NCBI RefSeq assembly: GCF_029689925.1
Contig: NZ_CP121445.1
Location: 6,630,501-6,694,500, forward strand
From: Anaerocolumna sp. AGMB13025
Lineage (GTDB): Bacteria; Bacillota; Clostridia; Lachnospirales; Lachnospiraceae
Reading direction: 5' to 3'
Length of the DNA stretch: 64,000 bases
This document shows, one piece after another, positions 26,193 to 36,290 of this stretch. Within the stretch, counting starts at the first letter, position 1. Each line of letters starts with the position of its first letter. A program made the position numbers and the translations under genes. Below the pieces are notes generated by a model. It made no database searches. It was given only the letters and a program-made list of their open reading frames with translations, and was not told the origin of the DNA.

Positions 26193-27710
26193 CTATTTTT
26201 TATCCAGTTCGGAAAAACTTAGATTAACATCCTCACCGTCATTCCTGATTTCCACCGTATAGGTTTTTGTCTGATACCCAGATAATATCAACGTCACATA
26301 ATGGGTTCCGGTAACTTTCGGAAAGCTAACTGGAACAGTCCCCTTAAACTGACCATCAAAGTAGGCACTGGCACCCTCTGGGTCTTGAATGTATATATTC
26401 TGATCAGCCTTGACTTCATTATAATTCGTATCTTTGGTGTCCTTCGTATTGGAGTCAGTCGCTGAAGTATTGTTATCCACGGGGTTGTTATTATTGTTGT
26501 TGTTATTATTGTTATTATTATCACTGCTGTTATTATTACTGTTGTTATTACCATTACTATTATTATTACTATAATTATTATTGCTATTGTTACTATTGCT
26601 ATTGTCATTACTGTTATTCTCGTTACTTCCCGTATCATCTCCGGTATTCCGGGAATCAGAAAGATCTATGGTAACCGTTTTCGTGGGACCGTCAACCTCC
26701 AGGGTGCCATTATAATCCACATACCCGCCAAGAGCTGCTTTCACCGTATATTTCCCATAAACCAGTTCCAGGTCCTTATTATAATCCGTTAGTTCATCAT
26801 TAATATAAAGGTCCGCACCCTCCGGAGTAATATGAAATTCCACCTTGCCTTTTTCCACCGGAGGCAGTTTAAATTCTCCCATATTAAGAACGTTCTCTAA
26901 AAATGGTTCTACCTTAAGTTCCTTACTGCCCTTAAGGCTGCCCTTTTCCATTGTTATTTTATAAGTGCCTTCCTGTGCGGTAATAGACATATCCTCTTCT
27001 ATGGGAAGAATCTCCTTGTTCCCGATGTATACTGTACCACCTACAAAGTCGGCATAATCTTCAAACCGGATGGTTCCATGACCTTTTATCACCTGTATGG
27101 ACCATACTTTCCTGTCCACTCCTTTTACCACAAGTTCATCTTTTTCATCCAGGTCTTTTATGGTAAGAAGCTTTCCTTCTTTTTCTACCACCAGCTCTGG
27201 GGGGAGCTTATATTTGGAATCTATAATTCCAAAACTGCCTTGTGCCTCATCAAGACTCCACTTGGTAACCCCTTTATATTCCCAGGCCCGGTTTGATATC
27301 TGAAGCTTTGAAAGAACAGCAGTATTCCTGTCGTAATAGGCATCCACCATCTCCCCAATGGCTAACTGGGACGCTGCAATCACCTTGTCATACTTATCTA
27401 TAATATTGGAGGCTCCGGTATAGTTAACAATAATATCTTGTCCCTTAACCGTATCTAACAGGGTCATGGTTGAGGCACCTGCATCGATTTCTTTCAGCAC
27501 TGCCAGTACCGGAACCCCCGTATCTTCTTCCTTGCTATTATCCATATTCTGAGGCGTTTTGCCGGAATAGGTGGTTTTTGTGGGACTGCCAGCCACAACA
27601 GATAAAACCGTTGCCACTAAAATAACAAAAAAAGCGCCAAATAACAGGAAGGGAAACCAACCCTTTTTATTTTTCTTATGTTCTTTGTTCTTCATTATCG
27701 TATCGTCCAA
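26193..27710 (-). CDS. Membrane-anchored PEGA-domain protein with Asn/Ser-rich linker
   Basis: 505 residues. A lysine-rich cytoplasmic start precedes one membrane helix (GWFPFLLFGAFFVILVATVL), then a soluble beta-rich region, a PEGA-like block (VEFHITPEGADLYINDELTD), an Asn/Ser-rich linker of about 55 residues (26480-26640) and a second PEGA-like block (YIQDPEGASAYFDGQFKGT). PEGA domains are surface modules of unclear function. The start is TTG at 27710, with GAGG seven bases upstream; an ATG at 27695 has no good site. No partner genes indicate a role beyond the envelope. Confidence 0.8.
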   Translation of the reverse strand: MDDTIMKNKEHKKNKKGWFPFLLFGAFFVILVATVLSVVAGSPTKTTYSGKTPQNMDNSKEEDTGVPVLAVLKEIDAGASTMTLLDTVKGQDIIVNYTGASNIIDKYDKVIAASQLAIGEMVDAYYDRNTAVLSKLQISNRAWEYKGVTKWSLDEAQGSFGIIDSKYKLPPELVVEKEGKLLTIKDLDEKDELVVKGVDRKVWSIQVIKGHGTIRFEDYADFVGGTVYIGNKEILPIEEDMSITAQEGTYKITMEKGSLKGSKELKVEPFLENVLNMGEFKLPPVEKGKVEFHITPEGADLYINDELTDYNKDLELVYGKYTVKAALGGYVDYNGTLEVDGPTKTVTIDLSDSRNTGDDTGSNENNSNDNSNSNNSNNNYSNNNSNGNNNSNNNSSDNNNNNNNNNNNNPVDNNTSATDSNTKDTKDTNYNEVKADQNIYIQDPEGASAYFDGQFKGTVPVSFPKVTGTHYVTLILSGYQTKTYTVEIRNDGEDVNLSFSELDKK

Positions 27711-27797
27711 TGTTTGACCTCGCTTTAAGGAAATCTTATCTTAAGTAATTTTATTATAGTCTATAATGTATTCATAGGCAACCGAATCCTTTTGCTC

Positions 27798-28880
27798 TTA
27801 ACTTAAAGTTGTTACCAGGCAATCCAGAAATTGCTTTTTCCGCTCCATCTGTTCCTGTATTCCAATAAGTTTTTGTATATTTCTCTGGGGTACCCAGGAC
27901 TTCTTGCCATTATAATAAAAGTTTGTAATCTTCCAAAACTTTTCCGGATACAAAAGTAAAACATACAAAAGCTTTAGTTCGTCCTTATCTACTGACAGAA
28001 TGCGGGTATAATTGTCTAAGATCATACTGCCGATATCAAGATCCCAGTCATTTTTCTCCATGACCTTACGAATGAACTGGTAAAGATCTGTAATTTGTAT
28101 ACCGATACAGGCTTTATCAAAATTAGTGGTTGCCATATTAGCTTTAATACTGCCCCGAAGTCCTGCCGCAGATAAGGATTCTTCATTGCTGTAATTTTTC
28201 CAGTTAGGAAGACTTGCCTGACCGGATTTTAGCATTATGACATTATGGTAAGTATAATTGCCGTGGCAGATATACTTATGTTCCACCGCTTCCTTCATAA
28301 GCTGCTCATAATTAGAATCACCAAGTATTCTGGTGGCTTCCTGGGATTGTTCATAAAATTCATCATAACAGTTTAGATAGCACAATTCAAATTCATTTTT
28401 CTTTCTTTTTTCCCGTATGTAACTTCTGACCCGCTTAAGTTCACGGTTTCTTTTATCAAAGACCTCCATTAAGTCCACATAAGAATTATAAATAAGCTGT
28501 TCCTGCGTCAAAGGAACTTCCCGCAGCAGGGTATGCAGTATTGCCAGATTAACGGCGGCATCCGCAACATCTGCCTCATCCCTTAAATTACATTCCTCTC
28601 CCGGGAACCAGTTCTTAAGAACATATTTATTACCTGCACTGTCTTCGGTTATAATCTCACCTGAATTGTTCTTAACATATAAATCTACATAAGGGTAATT
28701 CTGAACCGTCAAATATTCCAGCACGGTATTCTCGAAATCCATGCGGCTTTTTGAACTCTCTAAGCTTTTCAATAGCTTGAGTCCCTTATCTGTCTCTACT
28801 ATAAATGCCCCCCTGATTCTGTATGTATTGTAGATTTTTATATTATATTGTCTAAATAGCTCTAAATTTCTATCCTCCAT
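27798..28880 (-). CDS. CotS-family spore coat protein (kinase-like fold)
   Basis: 360 residues. Pattern of the CotS/YutH/YsxE group: an N-terminal kinase-like lobe (YRIRGAFIVETDKGLKLLK), NWFPGEECNLRD, the catalytic-loop-like HGNYTYHNVIM and a later ITDLYQFIRKVMEK block. These proteins resemble aminoglycoside phosphotransferases and are found in spore coats. Here HGNYTYHN replaces the usual HGDxxxxN, so the loop aspartate is asparagine and catalysis is doubtful. AGGAGG lies seven bases before the ATG. It lies downstream of cca and upstream of the PEGA gene on the same strand. Confidence 0.83.
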   Translation of the reverse strand: MEDRNLELFRQYNIKIYNTYRIRGAFIVETDKGLKLLKSLESSKSRMDFENTVLEYLTVQNYPYVDLYVKNNSGEIITEDSAGNKYVLKNWFPGEECNLRDEADVADAAVNLAILHTLLREVPLTQEQLIYNSYVDLMEVFDKRNRELKRVRSYIREKRKKNEFELCYLNCYDEFYEQSQEATRILGDSNYEQLMKEAVEHKYICHGNYTYHNVIMLKSGQASLPNWKNYSNEESLSAAGLRGSIKANMATTNFDKACIGIQITDLYQFIRKVMEKNDWDLDIGSMILDNYTRILSVDKDELKLLYVLLLYPEKFWKITNFYYNGKKSWVPQRNIQKLIGIQEQMERKKQFLDCLVTTLS

Positions 28881-29120
28881 AGGAAAGCCTCCTGACCCAA
28901 ACTATTGCACCGCTACATAGGGGTGTCTCCTTTAATCCTATGATAAATCATTCCAATTCATGACAGGTATAGCAGGGATTTTTTGATAAAATCGGAGGTT
29001 TTTTTGTATGCTTATGGAGGAATTCTTCTTTATAATAAGGTGGTAATTCCCTTGGAGGTCAGGGCACCACGAACAATGGTTTCCTGGATCAATCACAGGA
29101 TATATCCTGACAGAAACCGT

Positions 29121-30545
29121 TTAATCCGTAATATATTCTTTCGCCAGTTCCAGCAAAGCCTCTTTATTATTTAAAGAGGGATCTTCTAAGACCTGCATAA
29201 GAAGGCGGTCTAAAATCTCACCCATGGATTTTCCTGGCTTTAGACCTATAAGGATTAAATCTTTTCCATTTACCTCAAGATTCTTTAGATTTACACATTC
29301 ATTCTTAGCCTTGATTTCCTGATACAGACGCTTTGCTTCCTTGATATTCATAAGCTTTTCTGCCCAGGTCGCCGGACTTTGAGCCAGGCTGTCGGCTATC
29401 TTTACTTCAAAGAGCAGGTCCATAATATCAGTACCTGCTTTATTGATCCCGCGCCGCATACCCTGGGGGGTTAAGGTGAACCGGTAATCATGCCACCTGA
29501 TTAAACGGGTGACAAGTTCTATGGTTTCATTATCAAATTTAAGCCTTCTTAATATTGTCTTAGAAACTTCAGCCCCCTTTTCCGGATGCCCGTAAAAGTG
29601 ATCCTCTCCCTGATCGGTGGTCTTACTGCCTGGCTTTCCTACGTCATGTAAAAGCATAGTCCACCGCAGAACCAGTATCTCTTTTGGAGTTAAGTCATTC
29701 TCTGTCTTCAGGATTTCTAAATCCGGAAGTACCTCTTTTGTATCCATATCCTTTAACCGGCTGCTAAAATCCCTTCCCACCTGCTCTACCGCTTTTATGG
29801 CATGAATTCCAACACTATAGATATGGTGTGGATTCCTTTGTTCTGTTTCCATCATAGCATCAAACTCCGGCAGCACAATCTTGGTTATTCCGGCCTTATA
29901 TGCCTCTACTAACTTATCCGGATTAGGGGACAGAATAAGCTTATTTAATTCCACACGGATACGTTCTGCGCTGATTGCTTCTAAATTCTTAACTTTCTCC
30001 TTAACTGCCTTTAAGGTTTCTTCTTCAATATCAAAACCCAGCTGAGCAGAAAAACGGATTGCCCGCAAAATCCGAAGAGCATCTTCTTCGAACCGTTCCA
30101 CAGCACTTCCGACGCAGCGTATAATCCCTTTTTGAAGGTCACTTAATCCTCCAAAAACATCCACCAACCCTTTCTCTCTGTTATAAGCCATAGCGTTGAT
30201 GGTAAAATCCCGCCTTTTTAGGTCCTCCACCAAATCCGCTGTAAACGCAACACTTTTCGGCCGCCTGTTGTCTTCATATTCTCCGTCAATACGGTAAGTC
30301 GTCACTTCATAGCCTTCTTTTTCTAACATAACCGTTACCGTACCATGTATAATACCTGTATCTATGGTACGGCGGAAAATCTTTTTTACTTCCTGAGGGT
30401 TAGCAGAAGTGGTAATATCCCAGTCCTCCGGCTCCCTGCCAAGGATACTGTCTCTGATACAACCGCCTACGGCATAGGCTTCATATCCATGTTCAATCAG
30501 CTCATTTATAATATAATCCACTTTCTCGGGTAATACTATCTTCAT
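29121..30545 (-). CDS. cca: CCA tRNA nucleotidyltransferase with HD domain
   Basis: 474 residues. N-terminal nucleotidyltransferase head with VGGCIRDSILGREPEDWDI (GG, RD and the DxD metal pair), the RRDFTINAMAYN block and the ERFEEDALRILRAIRF neck, followed by an HD domain (LLHDVGKPGSKT, residues about 315-425). It adds or repairs the CCA end of tRNAs. AAGGAAGG precedes the ATG. The HD extension is common in Clostridia. The next gene downstream on this strand is the CotS-like gene, about 240 bases away. Confidence 0.95.
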   Translation of the reverse strand: MKIVLPEKVDYIINELIEHGYEAYAVGGCIRDSILGREPEDWDITTSANPQEVKKIFRRTIDTGIIHGTVTVMLEKEGYEVTTYRIDGEYEDNRRPKSVAFTADLVEDLKRRDFTINAMAYNREKGLVDVFGGLSDLQKGIIRCVGSAVERFEEDALRILRAIRFSAQLGFDIEEETLKAVKEKVKNLEAISAERIRVELNKLILSPNPDKLVEAYKAGITKIVLPEFDAMMETEQRNPHHIYSVGIHAIKAVEQVGRDFSSRLKDMDTKEVLPDLEILKTENDLTPKEILVLRWTMLLHDVGKPGSKTTDQGEDHFYGHPEKGAEVSKTILRRLKFDNETIELVTRLIRWHDYRFTLTPQGMRRGINKAGTDIMDLLFEVKIADSLAQSPATWAEKLMNIKEAKRLYQEIKAKNECVNLKNLEVNGKDLILIGLKPGKSMGEILDRLLMQVLEDPSLNNKEALLELAKEYITD

Positions 30546-30880
30546 ATAAATCCTTCCTTGGAAACTATAAATTTTACAGATTCATCTTGATGTTTAAAAT
30601 TTGTTTTGTCTGTATTTCGTTTTTTTATATTATATCCGAAGTTTTGTGGTATAACAATGATTTTTCTAAATCCTGTTTTTAAGTACAGCTTTTAACTAGG
30701 AACCGCCGTAATAACAAGGAGAGCCTTCTCGTTTGTTTATCTTATTCTATTGGTAAATAAAAGTCAGGAAATCATTTACCCTCATAGTAAATGATTTCCT
30801 GACTTTATTCAATGCTTTTCCTCTATTTGGGTATAATGACTTACGAACTAGTTCTTCGATTGCATAAGTCCATAAACCCC
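30546..30880. other. Intergenic region upstream of cca and downstream of the GH2 gene
   Basis: AT-rich, no gene seen. Contains the terminator at 30760-30806; the cca promoter must lie between it and 30545. Confidence 0.4.
30760..30806 (-). terminator. Intrinsic terminator of the GH2 gene
   Basis: Perfect 20-bp stem: AAAGTCAGGAAATCATTTAC at 30760-30779 and its complement at 30787-30806, 7-base loop. Confidence 0.85.
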
Positions 30881-32596
30881 TTAATCCTCAACGGCTGCTT
30901 TCTTCGTATTGATGGCTTTTATCACTGCCGGATCAAATTTTGCCTCTCTGGAATACGTATATAATCCGTTTACCTCCTGCTCTACATCGTAAAGCTGGGT
31001 ATAACAGAATGCAAACATGTTCGGGTGTTCCAACAGGGCTGTGGTCAATTCCTCGTACCGCTTTATGAATTCTTCTTCTGTTTTGGGAGCTTCCCCGTAA
31101 CCCCAGCCGCCTTCTTTTTGGGAAGCCGGATCCCACTTGATCCCACCGTATTCGCTTACGAACACCGGAAGACCTTTGGTATAGGTCTGTCTGCTGCTTA
31201 AGTCATCCCTAAAATCACCACCGGTTTTAAACGCTTCATAATATTCCTTAAACTTCAGAGGATCCTGGGTATAATTATGCAGATCAAAGATATCTGTAAT
31301 TACATGATAATTACCGCTGGTATCTATGCAGGGTCTGGTGGTATCAAACTGCTTGGTAGCAAGGTACACAAGTCTTAAGATATCGTCAAGCTGTTTTCTT
31401 CCCCCACAGTCCCAGGTTTCATTAAAAGGACACCAGCCGATAATGGCAGGGTGGTTAAAATCACGTTCCAATGCTTCCATCCATTCCGGTAAAAATCCAT
31501 AAATTCCGGCAGGTTCTGAAATATCAAGCCCCCAGTTGCCCTGTTCTCCCCAGACCAGATAACCCATTTTGTCACAGTGGTATAAAAATCTTGCTTCAAA
31601 TATCTTCTGATGCAGACGGGCACCGTTAAAGCCCATATCCTGAGATAACTGTATATCCCTTATTAAAGCTTCCTCCGTAGGCGCGGTGTAGATGCCGTCA
31701 GGGTAAAAGCCCTGATCCAGTACCAGACGCTGGAATACGGACTTACCGTTTAAATAAAACTTCATATTATCAAGTCTTACTTCTCTGAGTCCAAAATAAC
31801 TCTTAACTTTATCCTCTCCGAAGGTAAGTTCCAAATCATATAAGTTACCTCGTCCTACTTCCCATAGATGGATTTCACTAAGTTTAAGGATTGCCTGAAT
31901 ATTACCGTTTTCCGATTTTACAGAAACCTCACCGCACTTTTTACCTTCAAAAGCTGCTGATACCTTAAATGTTCCACTGCCGGTAACCGTACCGGTAATT
32001 AGTACCTGACCTTCCGATATATTCGGATAATATTTCACATTCTTAATATAAGCCTTCGGCACGAATTCCACCCATACCGTCTGCCATATTCCGGTTGTCC
32101 TGGTATAATCACAGCCGGAGGAATAAAAACTGCCGCACTGCTTGCCTCTTGGCTGATTACCGGATCTGGTATCATCTTTGGCATAAACGGTAAGATCATT
32201 CTTACCTGTTGTTAAAAATTCCGTAATGTCAAACTGGAAGGAACTATAACCGCCCTTATGGTGTCCTGCCTCTTTTCCATTCACATATACAAAACATTCA
32301 TAATCTACTGCTCCAAAATGCAGCAGTACTCTTCCCTTTCCCTCTTCCTCTGATACCGTAAGGGTTCTTTTGTACCATACCCCAGGTATAAAATCCTTAT
32401 AATTTATCCCGCTTAATTCGCTTTCCGGGCAAAAAGGAACGATAATCTTATCCTTTAAGGATTCTCTCTCATAAAATTTGCGGTCAATTCCGCTGTTGCC
32501 AAAATCAAATTCAAACTGCCATTCACCATTTAAATTTCTCCAGTTATTACGTTCCATCTGCGGAAACGGATGCTCGGGTCTTGGTATATTCTGCAT
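30881..32596 (-). CDS. Glycoside hydrolase family 2 protein (beta-galactosidase/glucuronidase-like)
   Basis: 571 residues, cytoplasmic (no signal peptide). Order: sugar-binding jelly roll (YSSFQFDITEFLTTGKNDL), Ig-like sandwich, TIM barrel. The acid/base glutamate is in GWCPFNETWD and the nucleophile glutamate is in VFVSEYGGIKWD. GH2 members split beta-galactosides, beta-glucuronides or beta-mannosides; the sequence alone does not decide. It is short for the family and lacks extra C-terminal domains. The ATG at 32596 has AAGGAG upstream; the longer frame to 32635 lacks one. It diverges from an AraC-type activator, a common sugar-catabolic pairing. Confidence 0.9.
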   Translation of the reverse strand: MQNIPRPEHPFPQMERNNWRNLNGEWQFEFDFGNSGIDRKFYERESLKDKIIVPFCPESELSGINYKDFIPGVWYKRTLTVSEEEGKGRVLLHFGAVDYECFVYVNGKEAGHHKGGYSSFQFDITEFLTTGKNDLTVYAKDDTRSGNQPRGKQCGSFYSSGCDYTRTTGIWQTVWVEFVPKAYIKNVKYYPNISEGQVLITGTVTGSGTFKVSAAFEGKKCGEVSVKSENGNIQAILKLSEIHLWEVGRGNLYDLELTFGEDKVKSYFGLREVRLDNMKFYLNGKSVFQRLVLDQGFYPDGIYTAPTEEALIRDIQLSQDMGFNGARLHQKIFEARFLYHCDKMGYLVWGEQGNWGLDISEPAGIYGFLPEWMEALERDFNHPAIIGWCPFNETWDCGGRKQLDDILRLVYLATKQFDTTRPCIDTSGNYHVITDIFDLHNYTQDPLKFKEYYEAFKTGGDFRDDLSSRQTYTKGLPVFVSEYGGIKWDPASQKEGGWGYGEAPKTEEEFIKRYEELTTALLEHPNMFAFCYTQLYDVEQEVNGLYTYSREAKFDPAVIKAINTKKAAVED

Positions 32597-32754
32597 GATA
32601 ACACTCCTTACTTTACTTTTTCTTTGTTGTTTCATTTGGTTTTCGTATTCTCATTTGCCTGTTTCATTTTTCTTGTTTACTTTCTTGTATTATACTGCTA
32701 TATTTTATATAAAAACATAGATTTTATAGGCAAAAAAGTGAGGAATACCAGCAT

Positions 32755-33594
32755 ATGGAGCATATCATAAGTTTTTTATACGACGAAAACAGAGTAAATA
32801 ACCAGTTTAATGTAGAACTAGCAGGAATATCCTATCCAGACCCTCATTATTATGTGGAACGGGAAGATTCAAAGATATACTGTATTGAATATATCATGGA
32901 AGGGGAAGGTACTGTCCACATGGATGGAGAAACCATATACCCTATAAAAGGTGATATCTATCTTCTCCCCGGTGGACATCATCACAGATATTATTCCTCA
33001 CAAACCAACCCCTGGAAAAAGATCTGGATGAATGTCTATGGTCCCTTATGTGACCTTTTAATCCGTGTATATCACTTAGAGGGAGTAATATTGGTCAAAG
33101 ATCTGGCTCTGCTTGACTTATTCCAGAAATTCCTGACGGTCTGTGAGGAAAAAGATCTTGGGGTTACCGTTACGTTCCAGCGCTGTTCCATTATCTTTCA
33201 TGAAATCCTTTCCCGGATTGCCATGCACCTGTATGATAAACCCATTGTTAAGAATGCAGCCGCATATAAGATAAAGGAATACATTGACTCTAACATCTAT
33301 GATAAATTCTCTATAAAAGAACTGGCAGATACGGCCTGTTTATCTCCCTCCCAGTTAAACCGGACATTTAAAAAGGAATTTCTGCAGACCCCATATGAAT
33401 ATATCCTGACCCAGAAAATAGAGACTGCCAAACTGTTACTGACCAACACCAATATTTCCATTAAACAGATTGCATATAAGTTAAGTTTTGCCGATGAACA
33501 TTATTTTTCCAACTGTTTTAAGGAAAGATGCGGGGTTTCGCCAAAAGTATTTGCAAGCAGAAGGACAGCTCCTAATCAAAAGACGGTGATATAA
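32755..33594 (+). CDS. AraC-family transcriptional regulator
   Basis: 279 residues. N-terminal cupin-like sensor with GDIYLLPGGHHHRYY typical of sugar-responsive regulators; C-terminal double helix-turn-helix (about residues 175-272) with FSIKELADTACLSPSQLNRTF and ISIKQIAYKLSFADEHYFSNCF. The divergent GH2 gene, 158 bases away, is the likely target, with the operator in that gap. GAGGAA lies about ten bases before the ATG. The effector is unknown. Confidence 0.93.
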   Translation: MEHIISFLYDENRVNNQFNVELAGISYPDPHYYVEREDSKIYCIEYIMEGEGTVHMDGETIYPIKGDIYLLPGGHHHRYYSSQTNPWKKIWMNVYGPLCDLLIRVYHLEGVILVKDLALLDLFQKFLTVCEEKDLGVTVTFQRCSIIFHEILSRIAMHLYDKPIVKNAAAYKIKEYIDSNIYDKFSIKELADTACLSPSQLNRTFKKEFLQTPYEYILTQKIETAKLLLTNTNISIKQIAYKLSFADEHYFSNCFKERCGVSPKVFASRRTAPNQKTVI

Positions 33595-33604
33595 ACGATA
33601 TACA

Positions 33605-34372
33605 CTACTTTTCTGTCGGTTCGGTTGTTCCTATAGAGAAGATTCCTTCTTCCCGGTCTGCCCCCTGTTCAAAATTAAAGGTAAGAGGAGTTACCGTAAT
33701 ATAGCCTTTCCTAACATAGTCAACGTCCGAACCTGCCTCTAAAACCCCCACTGCTTCCGATACAGGAAAATAATACCACTCCTTATCCGTCACTTCATAT
33801 TTATGAAACCGAAACGGATATTGGGAATGACCAGATAAAGGGGCATAGGTTATGCCTTTAAACTCATCTGTGGTACAGGAAGGAAAATTCACGTTCCAAA
33901 TGACTTTGGGGTTCTTGTTGGTTTTGATAAAATGATTCACAATATCTACAGCGGCGTGATAACAAATCTCATCGTCCGCGCCGTCTAAGGAAAATGCCAG
34001 GGACGGGATATTATAAAACATGCCTTCAATGGCACCGGAGACGGTACCAGAATAGATTACATCCTGACCAAAGTTAGGTCCGGCGTTGATTCCTGATATA
34101 AGCAAATCCGGTTTATCAGACATTAAATCCTCTACTGCCAGCCTTACACAGTCTGCCGGTTTGCCGCTTATACTATAAGCCTTTTTTACGTTAACCGGAA
34201 ATTCTACTTCTTTTACCACTAAAGGCTCATGAACTGTGATACCATGAGAAACCGCACTTCTTTGCCCGCTTGGCGCAACTACTGTAACCTCACCGATTTC
34301 ATTTAACAATCCGGCAAGCGTTATAAGCCCTTTTGCAGATATACCATCATCATTGGTTATTAGTATTTTCAT
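33605..34372 (-). CDS. surE: 5'-nucleotidase SurE
   Basis: 255 residues. The metal-binding N-terminus ILITNDDGISAKGL, SGQRSAVSHGIT, and LISGINAGPNFGQDVIYSGTVSGA define SurE, a divalent-metal nucleoside monophosphatase. No strong Shine-Dalgarno is visible before the ATG (GGTATAAAAA), which may mean low or regulated translation. The upstream leader carries a stable hairpin at 34403-34458. It is convergent with the AraC gene, the two ends lying 10 bases apart. Confidence 0.95.
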   Translation of the reverse strand: MKILITNDDGISAKGLITLAGLLNEIGEVTVVAPSGQRSAVSHGITVHEPLVVKEVEFPVNVKKAYSISGKPADCVRLAVEDLMSDKPDLLISGINAGPNFGQDVIYSGTVSGAIEGMFYNIPSLAFSLDGADDEICYHAAVDIVNHFIKTNKNPKVIWNVNFPSCTTDEFKGITYAPLSGHSQYPFRFHKYEVTDKEWYYFPVSEAVGVLEAGSDVDYVRKGYITVTPLTFNFEQGADREEGIFSIGTTEPTEK

Positions 34373-34402
34373 TTTTTATACCATTACTGCCACAGATTAT
34401 GA

Positions 34403-34458
34403 AGTGAAAGAATCACAATATGATGTGGCACCTTTCTCTATGCAGATTTTCTTTCACT
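34403..34458 (-). other. Hairpin in the surE leader
   Basis: AGTGAAAGAA... pairs with ...TTCTTTCACT (minus strand), about a 10-12 bp stem with a 30-base loop, between a TATAAT-like -10 near 34500 and the surE start. No T-run follows, so it is not a simple terminator. Confidence 0.45.
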
Positions 34459-34596
34459 CTTTGCGTTAGGATGACCTTTTTCTTAATGCTAGTATTATAT
34501 CATTATTTGTTTACCTTTTAATATATTTGACATGATATTTTTTATTCAAATATAGCCAAATAAATGAATATGGTCTTACGTGTTGGGAGAAGAAAA

Positions 34597-34630
34597 GCTG
34601 AGGGTCTCTATTAATTAGAAACCCTCAGCC
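34597..34630 (-). terminator. Intrinsic terminator of proS
   Basis: GCTGAGGGT...ACCCTCAGC stem followed on the minus strand by TTTTCTTCT. Confidence 0.75.
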
Positions 34631-34746
34631 TTCCCTCGTATTTTCGCATACTCAAATATATACCTATACTTATAGATTCAAGTACTTTATACTCCGGTAT
34701 TCCTATTCTTAAGAACTCATATACTCTTTGGACGGAATAAATAAAT

Positions 34747-36180
34747 TTAATATGCCTTACCCCAATAAACCATAGCCTTGGCTTTTTTACCACAGCATAC
34801 ACAGGTATCCGTTATCTCCTCCTGTTCAAATGGCATACAGCGGGACGTTGCACCAGTCTTTTCCTTAATGGCATCTTCACAAGCCCTGTCACCACACCAC
34901 ATTGCCTTAACAAATCCAGGTTTATTTTCAATGGCATCTTTAAATTCTTCAAAATTTGCAGCTGTACTGGTATGGGTATCACGGTGAGTTCTGGCTCGTT
35001 CAAGCATCTCTTTTTGCATCGTTTCAAGTACTTCAGAAACTGCTGCTTCCAGATTATCAAGGGAAGCTACGATCTTTTCTCTGGTATCACGGCGAACGAT
35101 AACTGCCTGATTCACTTCAATATCCTTAGGTCCGATTTCAATACGGATTGGAATACCACGCATCTCCTGTTCGCTGAACTTCCAGCCAGGACTCTTATCG
35201 GAGTCATCCACCTTAACACGGAACGCTCCCAGTTTTTCTTTCAGTTCGGCTGCTTTTTCTAAAACGCCTTCCTTATGCTGTGCGATTGGTATAATCATAA
35301 TCTGGGTTGGCGCAATTCTCGGAGGAAGAACTAGACCGCTGTCATCTCCGTGTACCATGATAATCGCTCCGATGATACGTGTGGATAATCCCCAGGAGGT
35401 TTGATGAACATATTGCAGTGTATTATCCTTATCTGAGTATTGAATGCCGAAGGCATGAGCAAATCCGTCGCCAAAGTTATGGCTGGTACCGGACTGTAAT
35501 GCCTTGCCGTCATGCATTAATGCCTCAATCGTGTAAGTTGCATGGGCTCCTGCAAATTTTTCCTTATCTGTTTTTCTTCCCTTAATCATTGGTATTGCAA
35601 GTATCTGTTCACAAAAATCAGAGTATAAATTTAACATCTGAATTGTTCTTTCTTCCGCTTCTTCTGCGGTTGCATGAGCCGTATGGCCTTCCTGCCATAA
35701 AAATTCCGTAGAGCGCAGGAAAGGTCTTGTGGTTTTTTCCCAACGGACAACCGAACACCATTGATTATATAATTTAGGCAGATCTCTGTAAGACTGCACG
35801 ATATTTGAATATAAGTCACAGAATAAGGTTTCAGAGGTAGGTCTTACACATAGTCTTTCCTGTAAGGGCTCCAGACCCCCATGGGTTACCCAGGCCACTT
35901 CGGGAGCAAACCCCTCCACATGATCCTTTTCTTTTTGTAACAGGCTTTCCGGTATAAACATAGGCATATATACATTTTCCACACCGGTTTCTTTAAATCT
36001 TCGATCCAGTTCCTTCTGAACGTTTTCCCAGATTGCATATCCGTTGGGTCTTAATATCATACATCCTTTTACACTGGAGTAATCAATTAATTCTGCTTTC
36101 TTAACCACATCCGTATACCACTGTGCATAATCCTCTTCCATGGAGGTAATTGCTTCTACTAATTTCTTTTCCTTAGCCAT
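34747..36180 (-). CDS. proS: Prolyl-tRNA synthetase (short, archaeal/eukaryotic-type)
   Basis: 477 residues. Class II synthetase of the form without the bacterial editing insertion: WYTDVVKKAELIDYS, motif 2 region RWEKTTRPFLRSTEFLWQEG, motif 3 in the ELGP-like IEIGPKDIEVNQ area, and a C-terminal zinc module (CGDRAC...CVCCGKKA) ending in Tyr. The open frame continues to 36354, but its first 58 codons lie in the T-box leader; the ATG at 36180 has AAAGGAG nine bases upstream. Regulated by the T-box at 36291-36500. Confidence 0.96.
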   Translation of the reverse strand: MAKEKKLVEAITSMEEDYAQWYTDVVKKAELIDYSSVKGCMILRPNGYAIWENVQKELDRRFKETGVENVYMPMFIPESLLQKEKDHVEGFAPEVAWVTHGGLEPLQERLCVRPTSETLFCDLYSNIVQSYRDLPKLYNQWCSVVRWEKTTRPFLRSTEFLWQEGHTAHATAEEAEERTIQMLNLYSDFCEQILAIPMIKGRKTDKEKFAGAHATYTIEALMHDGKALQSGTSHNFGDGFAHAFGIQYSDKDNTLQYVHQTSWGLSTRIIGAIIMVHGDDSGLVLPPRIAPTQIMIIPIAQHKEGVLEKAAELKEKLGAFRVKVDDSDKSPGWKFSEQEMRGIPIRIEIGPKDIEVNQAVIVRRDTREKIVASLDNLEAAVSEVLETMQKEMLERARTHRDTHTSTAANFEEFKDAIENKPGFVKAMWCGDRACEDAIKEKTGATSRCMPFEQEEITDTCVCCGKKAKAMVYWGKAY

Positions 36181-36290
36181 AACGCTCTCTCCTTTCGATA
36201 GTAGAGTACCTTCAAGCCTCATTTCATCTTTTTTAGCTTTGAGTACTCCTTTCCTGATTATATAAATCAAAATGGATTGATGAAGGCAAT

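Noticed and set aside
34611..34802. 63-codon minus-strand frame at the end of proS
   Set aside because: Out-of-frame overlap with proS, spanning its terminator; no ribosome site.
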